Shown here piece after piece: positions 8,575-14,463 of a DNA stretch of 14,768 bases. A program made the position numbers and the translations under genes. Below the pieces are notes generated by a model. The model was not told where the DNA came from. It ran no database searches and worked only from the letters and a program-made list of their open reading frames with translations. This DNA is from CAZCPB01 sp964540295 (GTDB lineage Bacteria > Planctomycetota > Phycisphaerae > Phycisphaerales > UBA1924). The stretch spans positions 1-14,768 of the forward strand of contig CAZIMT010000081.1 in NCBI GenBank assembly GCA_964540295.1, written 5' to 3'. The first letter of the stretch is position 1. Each line of letters opens with the position of its first letter.

Positions 8575-8597
8575 TGTGCTGGCGACACACCGGCACA
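8575..8597. other. Hairpin in the divergent oprB / phosphoesterase intergenic region
   Basis: TGTGCTGG (8575-8582) pairs with CCGGCACA (8590-8597) over a 7-base loop, with one G-U wobble on the plus strand. It lies 35 bases before the phosphoesterase start, without a T-run, so it is not a terminator. It could be a 5'-leader hairpin or an operator between the two divergent genes. No further support was seen. Confidence 0.35.
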
Positions 8598-8620
8598 GAG
8601 TGATTCCCAAAGACTCCCCT

Positions 8621-8624
8621 AGGA
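8621..8624 (+). promoter_or_regulatory. Ribosome binding site of the phosphoesterase gene
   Basis: AGGA lies 7 bases before ATG 8632. It supports this upstream start, and therefore the membrane-spanning N-terminal region, as part of the protein. Confidence 0.5.
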
Positions 8625-8631
8625 TCTCTCG

Positions 8632-9897
8632 ATGCGTTTTTATTTCATAATCTTCGGACTTCCTGTCATCAGCCTCATCTGGTGGTGCTGGGCCGACCGC
8701 CAGCTCATCAAGCTTGCCGTCCGCCCCACCTGGCGCCTCGCGCTGGGCTGCTTCGTAATCATCCAACTGATCGCCTACGGCTGGCTGACCATGTCGCGCT
8801 TCAACTCCGAGCTGCACCCAGGCCCGGCGATTCTCATCGCCAGCGCGTACATCTGGAACCTTCTCGCGGTCCCGCTCGCGGGCTCCATCGCAAGTGCCGC
8901 GATTTTCTTTTCCCTGATTTCTTCGCTCCGACGCCGATTGAAATCACACAGAGCAGCACCGCGCCCGACCGCCCTCGACACCGGCGAAAGGCCGCTCGCC
9001 CGGTCGCCCGATGACCTCGGTGACGCGCCAACAACGCAGCCCACGCTGTGGACTCGTCGCCAGATCCTCGCCGCTTCCGTCGTCGCGATCCCGCCCGCCT
9101 TCTCCATCGCCGCCACCGGCCGAGCGCTCTATCAGGTCCAGAGCTTCCGCGTCCGAGCCATCGACGTCCCCATCCCCAACCTCCCTGCGGCCCTCGACGG
9201 CGCCACCATTGCCCACCTCAGCGACATCCACGTCGGACGCTTCACCAACGGAACCGTCCTTCGCGCAATCGTCGACGCCACCAACGCTCTTCGCGCCGAT
9301 CTCGTCCTGGTCACCGGCGACCTGATTGATTACGCCATCTCCGACCTCCCGACCGCCCTCGACGCCGTAAGAAAGCTCGACGCGCGCTCGGGCGTGTACT
9401 GCTGCGAGGGCAACCACGATCTCTTCGACGACCGCAACGAGTTCGAGCAACAGTCTCGGGCCGCCAACATCGGCATGCTGCTCAACGAAAGCGCCTCGAC
9501 CCGCGTGCGAGGTGTCGACGTCCAGTTGCTCGGCCTGCGCTGGGGGAGCAACCTCAACGTCCGCAACGCCGGGCTCGAAGAAAACATCCCCGGGCTCTTC
9601 AAGCAGCGACACGCTGACGTCTTCCCCATCCTGCTCGCCCACCACCCGCACGCCTTCGACTCGGCTGTCCAGGCCGGAATCCCTCTCACCTTCGCCGGGC
9701 ACACTCATGGCGGGCAGCTCATGCTGGCTAACGACATCGGCCCCGGACCGCTCATGTTCAAGTACTGGTCGGGCCTCTACTCGCAAGGAGCCTCATCGCT
9801 CGTCGTCTCCAATGGCACCGGCAACTGGTTTCCGCTCCGAACTTTCGCCCCCGCCGAGATCGTCCACATCACGCTTCGACAAGCGCGCACCGCCTAG
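8632..9897 (+). CDS. Membrane-anchored YkuE/YaeI-like metallophosphoesterase
   Basis: A calcineurin-like phosphoesterase with a dinuclear metal site, probably acting on a phosphoester in the periplasm or at the membrane. Its relatives YaeI and YkuE are poorly defined phosphodiesterases or envelope enzymes. The 421 residues contain hydrophobic helices at about 3-20, 36-54 and 66-98; a basic, hydrophilic stretch (99-143); a twin-arginine motif TRRQIL (141-146) followed by a hydrophobic segment (147-161); then the catalytic domain. Ligand motifs are all intact: HLSDIH (D198, H200), TGD (D230), GNHD (N261, H262), LAHHPH (H337 or H338) and GHTHGGQ (H357, H359). ATG 8632 has AGGA 7 bases upstream. 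The gene stands alone, divergent from the porin gene and followed by a hairpin with a T-rich tail. The combination of upstream membrane helices and an internal Tat-like motif is unusual. The enzyme class is secure; the substrate is unknown. Confidence 0.92.
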   Translation: MRFYFIIFGLPVISLIWWCWADRQLIKLAVRPTWRLALGCFVIIQLIAYGWLTMSRFNSELHPGPAILIASAYIWNLLAVPLAGSIASAAIFFSLISSLRRRLKSHRAAPRPTALDTGERPLARSPDDLGDAPTTQPTLWTRRQILAASVVAIPPAFSIAATGRALYQVQSFRVRAIDVPIPNLPAALDGATIAHLSDIHVGRFTNGTVLRAIVDATNALRADLVLVTGDLIDYAISDLPTALDAVRKLDARSGVYCCEGNHDLFDDRNEFEQQSRAANIGMLLNESASTRVRGVDVQLLGLRWGSNLNVRNAGLEENIPGLFKQRHADVFPILLAHHPHAFDSAVQAGIPLTFAGHTHGGQLMLANDIGPGPLMFKYWSGLYSQGASSLVVSNGTGNWFPLRTFAPAEIVHITLRQARTA

Positions 9898-9927
9898 CCC
9901 GCGTACCACGCCCAGCTCGAAAAGAGC

Positions 9928-9953
9928 CTCGCGCGCCAGCGCGAGATTTCTTT
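9928..9953 (+). terminator. Probable intrinsic terminator after the phosphoesterase gene
   Basis: CTCGCGC (9928-9934) and GCGCGAG (9939-9945) form a perfect 7-base-pair GC stem with a 4-base loop, followed by ATTTCTTT. It begins 31 bases after the phosphoesterase stop. The T-tract is interrupted, so efficiency may be moderate. Confidence 0.55.
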
Positions 9954-10031
9954 GCTCGCGTTCCTCGCGTCCGCGTGCGGCTCAATTCGAGCCCGCCATA
10001 CATCAATCGAACCCGAACTATGCTCTGAACA

Positions 10032-11054
10032 ATGGGCACACCTTCCCGCAACACTCCTGTTGACCTCAACCGGCTCACGCTCCTCGAGCTCTACCAAGAA
10101 CTCACACGCGACGGCCTCGTCCGGCGGCTCATCGAGCTCGCTCGCGACGAGGACCTGGGCGGCCGCGGCGACATCACCTCTCAGATCTTGATCGAGCCTC
10201 ACCGCACCGCCGTCGCCCGCCTCAACTCACGCTCCCGCGGCGTCGTGGCCGGGCTCGCCGTCGTCCCCGAGGTTCTCCGAATCTTTGACGCCAAGTGCGA
10301 GTTCACGCCGGTCATGACCGACGGATCTCTCGTCACTCCCGGCTCCTCCCTGGGCACGCTGTCGGGCAACCTCCGCGACATCCTCGCCGTCGAGCGCACG
10401 ATCCTCAACATCCTCGGCCGACTCAGCGGCATCGCCACCCGCAGCGCCGAGTTCGTGGCCGCGATCAGCCCCGGATCAGATCCTCAACCCGATGCCAAGG
10501 TCCGCGCCAAGCTCTACGACACTCGCAAAACCACCCCCGGCCTGCGCGCTCTCGAAAAATACGCCACACGCTGCGGCGGCGCCTGCTGTCACCGCGTCGG
10601 GCTCTTCGACGCCGTGCTCATGAAGGACAACCACATCGCCTCGGTCAGCGACGCGGAACTCGGTGCCCACGTCGCTGCCGCGGCTCGCAAGGCTCGCCAA
10701 AAATGCCCCGGCCAACTCCGCTTCGTCGAGGTCGAGGTTGACCGGTTCGACCAACTCCGGTCCATCCTGGCCGTGCAAGAAACCGCGCCCGCAACCGACC
10801 GCATCGACATCGTGTTGCTCGACAACATGCCGCCGTCCGAGCTTGCCCACTGCGTCGCGCTTCGCGACCGCGCAACTCCCGCCGTCGAACTCGAGGCCTC
10901 GGGCGGCATCAACCTCGACTCCGTCCGCGACATCGCCCGTACCGGTGTCGATCGCATCAGCACTGGGTCGCTCACCCACGGCGCGATCTGGCTGGACATC
11001 GGGTTGGACATCGGGCTGGACACCGGACCGGACATCGGGTCAGTCGTCGATTGA
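10032..11054 (+). CDS. nadC: Nicotinate-nucleotide pyrophosphorylase (carboxylating), quinolinate phosphoribosyltransferase
   Basis: NadC joins quinolinate and PRPP to give nicotinate mononucleotide, CO2 and pyrophosphate in de novo NAD synthesis. At 340 residues it is longer than the usual 280-300 because of about 25 extra N-terminal residues and a repeat-expanded C terminus. Conserved blocks are present in order: DLGGRGDITS (41-50), AVERTILNILGRLSGIAT (119-136), DTRKTTPGLRALEKYA (163-178), GGACCHRVGLFDAVLMKDNH (182-201), EVEVD (233-237), LLDNM (262-266), EASGGI (288-293) and GVDRISTGSLTH (305-316). In GGACCHR the second Cys occupies a place that is usually Asn (GGGxNHR). The C terminus runs WLDIGLDIGLDTGPDIGSVVD, in effect repeated copies of the normal DIGL ending. 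No clear Shine-Dalgarno precedes ATG 10032. birA follows after 45 bases. nadA and nadB are not in the window. Confidence 0.96.
   Translation: MGTPSRNTPVDLNRLTLLELYQELTRDGLVRRLIELARDEDLGGRGDITSQILIEPHRTAVARLNSRSRGVVAGLAVVPEVLRIFDAKCEFTPVMTDGSLVTPGSSLGTLSGNLRDILAVERTILNILGRLSGIATRSAEFVAAISPGSDPQPDAKVRAKLYDTRKTTPGLRALEKYATRCGGACCHRVGLFDAVLMKDNHIASVSDAELGAHVAAAARKARQKCPGQLRFVEVEVDRFDQLRSILAVQETAPATDRIDIVLLDNMPPSELAHCVALRDRATPAVELEASGGINLDSVRDIARTGVDRISTGSLTHGAIWLDIGLDIGLDTGPDIGSVVD
10992..11039 (+). repeat. Four tandem 12-base repeats at the 3' end of nadC
   Basis: Four direct copies occupy 10992-11003, 11004-11015, 11016-11027 and 11028-11039. The consensus is CTGGACATCGGG. Copy 2 differs by one base, copy 3 by two and copy 4 by one. 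In frame they encode LDIG, LDIG, LDTG and PDIG. The family normally ends near the first DIGL, so the later copies look like an expansion past the ancestral C terminus. Confidence 0.9.
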
Positions 11055-11099
11055 TGCCCACTGGCCTTCACGCGGTACTCCTGATACCTTGCAACCCTC

Positions 11100-11972
11100 G
11101 TGCTGGGCGAACTTGAAATCCTCGAACTCCGGACCTGCGCCGAATCGGCCGAGCGCGCGATCGAGCAAGGTCGCACCCAGCACATCCGCCGCGTCATCGT
11201 GGTCGCGGAAACGTCTTCAACCCAGGACACCGCCGCGGCTGTCGCTGGCTCGGAGACCGGCCTGCTCGTCGTCGCGGGCCGACAAACCGCCGCCCGCGGC
11301 CGGTTGGGACGAGTCTGGATCCAGGGCGGCGGGCTGGGAGTCGCCGCAACGCTCACCCTCACCGTGCTCGAGCCGCACCGCCAGCACCTCTCCCTTGCCG
11401 CCGGCGTTGCCGTCGCCCGAGCCATCGAGGACGTGCTCGCGCGCGAGCCAGCGTCGGCCCAAGTCAAACTCGGAATCCGCTGGCCCAACGATGTCGTCGA
11501 GACCGCCCGAGGCCGGAAGCTCGCCGGGATCCTGATCGAGGCCCGATCTGTCCCCGGCCAGACCGAACCTCTTTTTCTTATCGGGGTCGGTATCAACGTC
11601 GGACAGAGCGACGCAGACTGGCCTGACGAACTCGCGAACCGCGCGGTCTCGCTCGGGCAGTTGAGGAGCACCGCCACGCGCGCCGACTTGCTCGCCGTCC
11701 TTATCCATCGGCTCGATGAGTCTCTTCAGGCCGCCTTCGAAACCTCACGCCACGCCGACCTGCTCACCGCTTGGAAGCAGCGCGACACCCTGCTCGGAAC
11801 TCGGGCCGTCTTCGCGCTCGGCAGCGCGCGCATGGCCGGGACCGTCGAGAGCATCGACCCGGCCCTCGAGATCACCCTTCGCCAGGCCGACGGCCTTCTT
11901 CTCCGCCTCCCCGCTGCCACGACCTCGCTGCTGCGACCCTCCGCGCACCCGGAACTGCCGCGCCTCCCCTAA
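11100..11972 (+). CDS. birA: Biotin-[acetyl-CoA-carboxylase] ligase, monofunctional (no DNA-binding domain)
   Basis: Biotin-protein ligase activates biotin with ATP to biotinyl-AMP and attaches it to the lysine of biotin carboxyl carrier proteins such as AccB. The 290-residue product begins almost directly with the catalytic domain; the N-terminal winged helix of repressor-type BirA is absent, so it should not regulate biotin genes itself. Motifs: ETSSTQD (37-43), QTAARGRLGRVW (62-73; the adenylate-loop sequence usually starts GRGRxGR, here ARGRLGR), RWPNDV (127-132), RKLAGILIE (139-147, with the biotin-contacting Lys140) and GVGINV (162-167). A C-terminal SH3-like domain lies at about 232-280. 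The start is a GTG at 11100; an in-frame stop 16 bases upstream excludes an earlier start, and no Shine-Dalgarno is evident. It is 45 bases downstream of nadC in the same direction, so cotranscription is likely. No terminator lies directly after it; the first rightward one is at 12289. Confidence 0.94.
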   Translation: MLGELEILELRTCAESAERAIEQGRTQHIRRVIVVAETSSTQDTAAAVAGSETGLLVVAGRQTAARGRLGRVWIQGGGLGVAATLTLTVLEPHRQHLSLAAGVAVARAIEDVLAREPASAQVKLGIRWPNDVVETARGRKLAGILIEARSVPGQTEPLFLIGVGINVGQSDADWPDELANRAVSLGQLRSTATRADLLAVLIHRLDESLQAAFETSRHADLLTAWKQRDTLLGTRAVFALGSARMAGTVESIDPALEITLRQADGLLLRLPAATTSLLRPSAHPELPRLP

Positions 11973-12045
11973 TGATGGACCGGCTCCCAGCGACTCGCTG
12001 GCCTCAAGGATCGACACCGCGGCGAAACTACTGCCTCGATCTGCG

Positions 12046-12061
12046 TTGCAAGAACTTGCAA
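12046..12061. promoter_or_regulatory. Perfect operator-like inverted repeat
   Basis: TTGCAAG (12046-12052) and CTTGCAA (12055-12061) form an inverted repeat around AA. It lies between birA and an AT-rich promoter-like island, about 58 bases before the candidate -35 box at 12119. The short dyad with a 2-base centre is of the type bound by dimeric helix-turn-helix regulators. No matching regulator gene is in the window. Confidence 0.35.
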
Positions 12062-12118
12062 ATCGAGACGCGGAGCGGGCATTCAAATTACCCATTTTCA
12101 CATTCGCGGCTAAATTGT

Positions 12119-12145
12119 TTGAAATTGGCTAAGTTGAGCAAATAT
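12119..12145 (+). promoter_or_regulatory. Candidate sigma-70-like promoter in an AT-rich island
   Basis: TTGAAA (12119-12124) and AAATAT (12140-12145) are separated by 15 bases, within a stretch (about 12080-12185) much richer in A and T than its surroundings. The spacing is short and the -10 box imperfect. It would drive a rightward transcript beginning around 12152 and ending at the hairpin terminator at 12289-12326. Confidence 0.3.
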
Positions 12146-12149
12146 CCCT

Positions 12150-12326
12150 TGCAGCACCCGGGTGGGAGTGGTAATTTTGGGTGAATTCCGTCTTCGTCCG
12201 GCTGGCTCCCTCTTCGCCCCGGACCAACCCGACCATCAACCGCAGCCGCCCGAGCTTGCGCGGTTGGCCACGCTGAGGAGTGATTGGGCCGAGCCCCCTG
12301 CGATTGCAGAGGGCTCGGTCGTTTTT
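12150..12326 (+). ncRNA. Candidate small structured RNA of about 175 nt
   Basis: This gene-free stretch between birA and the convergent yhhQ gene carries three successive stem-loops: GTCCGG/CCGGAC (12196-12201 with 12219-12224), CAACCGC/GCGGTTG (12237-12243 with 12260-12266), and a long hairpin at 12289-12318 ending in a T-run. Together with the upstream AT-rich promoter-like sequence it has the layout of an independently transcribed small RNA. The only plus-strand reading frame here (12162-12347) runs through the terminator and has no known motif. I could not fit it to tRNA, 6S RNA or signal recognition particle RNA. Alternatively the stretch is simply the 3' untranslated end of the nadC-birA transcript. 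Confidence 0.3.
12289..12326 (+). terminator. Intrinsic terminator, rightward
   Basis: CCGAGCCC (12289-12296) pairs with GGGCTCGG (12311-12318). Beyond a single C-A mismatch, CTGC (12298-12301) pairs with GCAG (12306-12309) over a GATT loop. TCGTTTTT follows. It ends rightward transcription from birA or from a small RNA before it reaches the oppositely oriented yhhQ gene. On the other strand the hairpin has no T-run after it, so it is not a good terminator for yhhQ. Confidence 0.8.
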
Positions 12327-12352
12327 GAGCCAAGTCAAGCAGAGTAAAGGGT

Positions 12353-13138
12353 TCAAGCCCCGGGCGGGGCGGGGATCAGCCCGAACCAGCGGTGCAGGAT
12401 GCCACGCCCCAGATAGATCAGCGGGGTGATGCACACCGCCAGCACGAACTTGAGCGTGTACCCGGTCGCGGCGATCTTGAGCACTTCGGGGAACGTCGCC
12501 CCGGTCTGGCCGGTCATGGTCTTGCCGATCCCGAAGGCGATGTAGCTGACGACGAAGCTATCGAGGAACTGAGAGATCACGGTGCTCCCCGTGGCCCGCA
12601 GCCAGAGGAGCTTGCCGCCGGTCGCGCGTTTGAGGGCCTTGAACACCGCGATGTCGGCGAGCTGCCCGACGAGATAGGCCGCCATGGACGCCACGTACAT
12701 CAGCTTGGCCGACCCGAAGACGGCGTCGAACGATTCCTGCTTGATGTTGAACGGCGCGTCGAGGTACGGCATCCATTGCGCCAGGTTCATGATCACGAAC
12801 ACGAACGCGGCCATCGCCAGCCCGATGTATGTTACTCGCCGCGCGCCCTTGGCCCCGTAATACTCGTTGATGAGGTCGGTCAGCAGGAACGTGACGGGGA
12901 AGGTGAGCATGCCGCAGGTGTGCTCGATTGCGTCGTACCCGAAGAGCTTGAAGGGGAGCGGTATATGGAAGAGCTTGATGCCAACGATGTCGGCGATAAG
13001 CAGGCACGCGACGGAGAAGGCCGTGAGCCAGACGTAGAGCCGCTGCTGGACAGACATGGCCCACGGCTCGTGAGCGGGCTGGGTCGCGGGCGCGGCTGGC
13101 GAAAAGGCGATCGGTAAAGAGGCAGGTGGCGTCGTCAT
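12353..13138 (-). CDS. yhhQ: YhhQ/VUT-family queuosine precursor transporter
   Basis: Members of this integral-membrane family (PF02592) import queuosine precursors such as preQ0 and preQ1 for tRNA modification. The 261-residue product has an N-terminal Pro/Ala-rich hydrophilic stretch (about 1-27), then several membrane helices. The hallmark motifs are TFPVTFLLTDLINEYYGAKG (residues 79-98, between helices) and WLRATGSTVISQFLDSFVV (later in the chain). ATG 13138 is the first start; MSVQQRLYVW (ATG 13057, residue 28) begins just before the first helix and is an alternative giving 234 residues. Neither start has a strong Shine-Dalgarno. The stop lies 27 bases from the end of a rightward terminator, so yhhQ converges on the birA side. 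A roughly 360-base leader separates it from the upstream PEP-CTERM gene, whose terminator makes yhhQ a separate transcription unit. Confidence 0.92.
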   Translation of the reverse strand: MTTPPASLPIAFSPAAPATQPAHEPWAMSVQQRLYVWLTAFSVACLLIADIVGIKLFHIPLPFKLFGYDAIEHTCGMLTFPVTFLLTDLINEYYGAKGARRVTYIGLAMAAFVFVIMNLAQWMPYLDAPFNIKQESFDAVFGSAKLMYVASMAAYLVGQLADIAVFKALKRATGGKLLWLRATGSTVISQFLDSFVVSYIAFGIGKTMTGQTGATFPEVLKIAATGYTLKFVLAVCITPLIYLGRGILHRWFGLIPAPPGA

Positions 13139-13323
13139 GGCCTAGATGATTCCGATGGTGAGGGCGAGGAAGATTCAGCGAATCGGAGCCACGAGTTTAC
13201 CGGCCAAGGTGTGCGAGGGGTGGGTTGAGATTTGATCGATCGCAAGAGGAGAACGCGATGGTTGCATGCCTCGCTGCCCGGAGCGGGAACGCCACCCGCC
13301 GCAGGATTCGTAAAAGAACTTCG

Positions 13324-13348
13324 CACGAGCCTTGATCGCAGGCTCGTG
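13324..13348 (-). promoter_or_regulatory. Terminator-like hairpin in the upstream region of yhhQ
   Basis: On the minus strand CACGAGCCT (13348-13340) and AGGCTCGTG (13332-13324) form a perfect 9-base-pair stem with a 7-base loop. CGAAG and then TTCTTTT follow. It lies 186 bases before the yhhQ start and well after the terminator of the preceding gene. It could be an attenuator, a second terminator, or a copy of a dispersed hairpin repeat. The rest of 13139-13480 shows no gene that I can support. Confidence 0.4.
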
Positions 13349-13480
13349 GCGAACGAGGCGACGGTAGATTTGAAGAGGGCGGTGAGGTGAGAGAGGCTTG
13401 ACGCCACGAATCATGGCCAAGGACTTCGAGGCCACCCGCTGCGTTGCGGGAGTGCTCGCGGACAGGTGGGTGTGAGCATT

Positions 13481-13526
13481 GAAAAAGAGAAACAACAACG
13501 CGGCCCGAGCAGGTGCTCGGGCCGCG
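13481..13526 (-). terminator. Strong intrinsic terminator of the PEP-CTERM-like gene
   Basis: CGCGGCCCGAGC (13526-13515 on the minus strand) pairs perfectly with GCTCGGGCCGCG (13510-13499) over a 4-base loop. The minus strand then reads TTGTTGTTTCTCTTTTTC. It begins 34 bases after the stop codon of the gene at 13560-14450. Transcription from that gene is thus cut off from yhhQ. Confidence 0.88.
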
Positions 13527-13559
13527 CGCGGACGGTGAATGTCGCGGATTCCAGGGGAA

Positions 13560-14450
13560 TCAGCGGCGGCGGCGAGAAAGCGCCAGCCCGCCTAGGGCGA
13601 GCAGCGCGGCCGATGCGGGCGCGGGGATGGTGAAGATCTCCCCGCCCCAGTAGAGGATGTTGGAGGGGGCGGTGGCGTCGGTCTGCTGAGCGTGGATCGA
13701 CTGCAGGAAGGTGCCGTTGCGGTCGAACTGCCAGAGCTCGCCAAACCCGAAGCCCAAGGTGTTCTCCACGTGGGCGTTCATCCAGAAGGTGTCGTCGGAC
13801 TGGTCGTAGGCCAGAGCGGTGTTGCGCTCGGAGCCGACGCCAGCGTTGTTCACCACCAAGAACGAGTTGATCTGGACGCCCGCGGAGTTCCATTGCCGGA
13901 CCCGCCCGGCCGCGACACTGAAGTCGTAGTCGCTGGTCCAGATGGTTTGTTGGAGGGTGTCGTAGGTGATGCCCTGAGCCGTCGAGGCGTTGGGGCCGGT
14001 GATGTTGAACATCAGCGTGCCCGCGCCGCTGAAGTCGGCGCCGTAGCGGAAGACGCCCGCGTTGCCCCCGCAGCCGTGAACGATGTAGGAGTTGGTCCCG
14101 TCGAAGGCCGCGTCGATGACGCGCCCGTAGGTCGCGTTGGCCGTGGGGTTGAGGCTGACGCTGCCGACGACGCCGCCAGCGAAGTTGTATTCACTGCCGG
14201 GCGAAGCCGCAGAGCCGCCAGCGAAGCCGCCCTTGACGCTGCGGACGGTGTTGGTGTTGCCGTCCACGATGATGGGGCCGTCGGCGCCGCCCGAGGGCAC
14301 GGTGTTGAAACTACCCGCCAAGGCCCCGCCCTGGAACTGCCAGACCTTGTTGAAGCCGCTCTCGTCGGTGACGTAGTAGCGGCCCGACTGCGCATAGCCC
14401 GCGGCGGTGACGCCTGAAAGAACGGCGAACGCGATGATAGAACGCTGCAT
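13560..14450 (-). CDS. Secreted protein with PEP-CTERM-like C-terminal sorting signal
   Basis: Function unknown. A protein with a tail of this type is normally exported, then processed and anchored or released at the cell surface by an exosortase-type system. Numbered from ATG 14450 (296 residues), the signal peptide is MQRSIIAFAVLSGVTAAGYA with likely cleavage before QSG. The body has short repeated strands such as GRYYVTDESGFNKVWQFQGG, ITYDTLQQTIWTSD, TALAYDQSDDTFWMN and GELWQFDRNGTFLQS, which look like blades of a beta-propeller. The tail is IPAPAS (275-280), a short hydrophobic helix ALLALGGLALS, then RRRR at the very end. The start is set by GAGGAG 7 bases ahead. The frame extends upstream to 14555, but that extension has no signal peptide at its head. 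A strong terminator follows. No exosortase gene lies in the window. Confidence 0.85.
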   Translation of the reverse strand: MQRSIIAFAVLSGVTAAGYAQSGRYYVTDESGFNKVWQFQGGALAGSFNTVPSGGADGPIIVDGNTNTVRSVKGGFAGGSAASPGSEYNFAGGVVGSVSLNPTANATYGRVIDAAFDGTNSYIVHGCGGNAGVFRYGADFSGAGTLMFNITGPNASTAQGITYDTLQQTIWTSDYDFSVAAGRVRQWNSAGVQINSFLVVNNAGVGSERNTALAYDQSDDTFWMNAHVENTLGFGFGELWQFDRNGTFLQSIHAQQTDATAPSNILYWGGEIFTIPAPASAALLALGGLALSRRRR

Positions 14451-14457
14451 GTCTTGT

Positions 14458-14463
14458 CTCCTC
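14458..14463 (-). promoter_or_regulatory. Ribosome binding site of the PEP-CTERM-like gene
   Basis: GAGGAG on the minus strand, 7 bases before ATG 14450, is the best Shine-Dalgarno sequence I noticed in the window. It fixes the start against the in-frame upstream extension to 14555 and suggests high translation. Confidence 0.8.

Noticed and set aside
12190..12320. Possible signal recognition particle RNA or 6S RNA in the birA-yhhQ gap
   Set aside because: The minus strand has a GGTCCGG-like piece, but the conserved GGAA tetraloop and AGCAG side of domain IV are missing, and no long 6S-type hairpin with a central bubble forms.
12348..12365. GGGTTCAAGCCCC resembling a tRNA T-arm
   Set aside because: Only three base pairs of the arm can form, no acceptor, D or anticodon arm fits around it, and it overlaps the end of yhhQ.
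13175..13498. A 107-codon leftward frame between the PEP-CTERM-like gene and yhhQ
   Set aside because: It would start with TTG inside the T-run of a strong terminator, has no Shine-Dalgarno, and covers a hairpin; better explained as non-coding.
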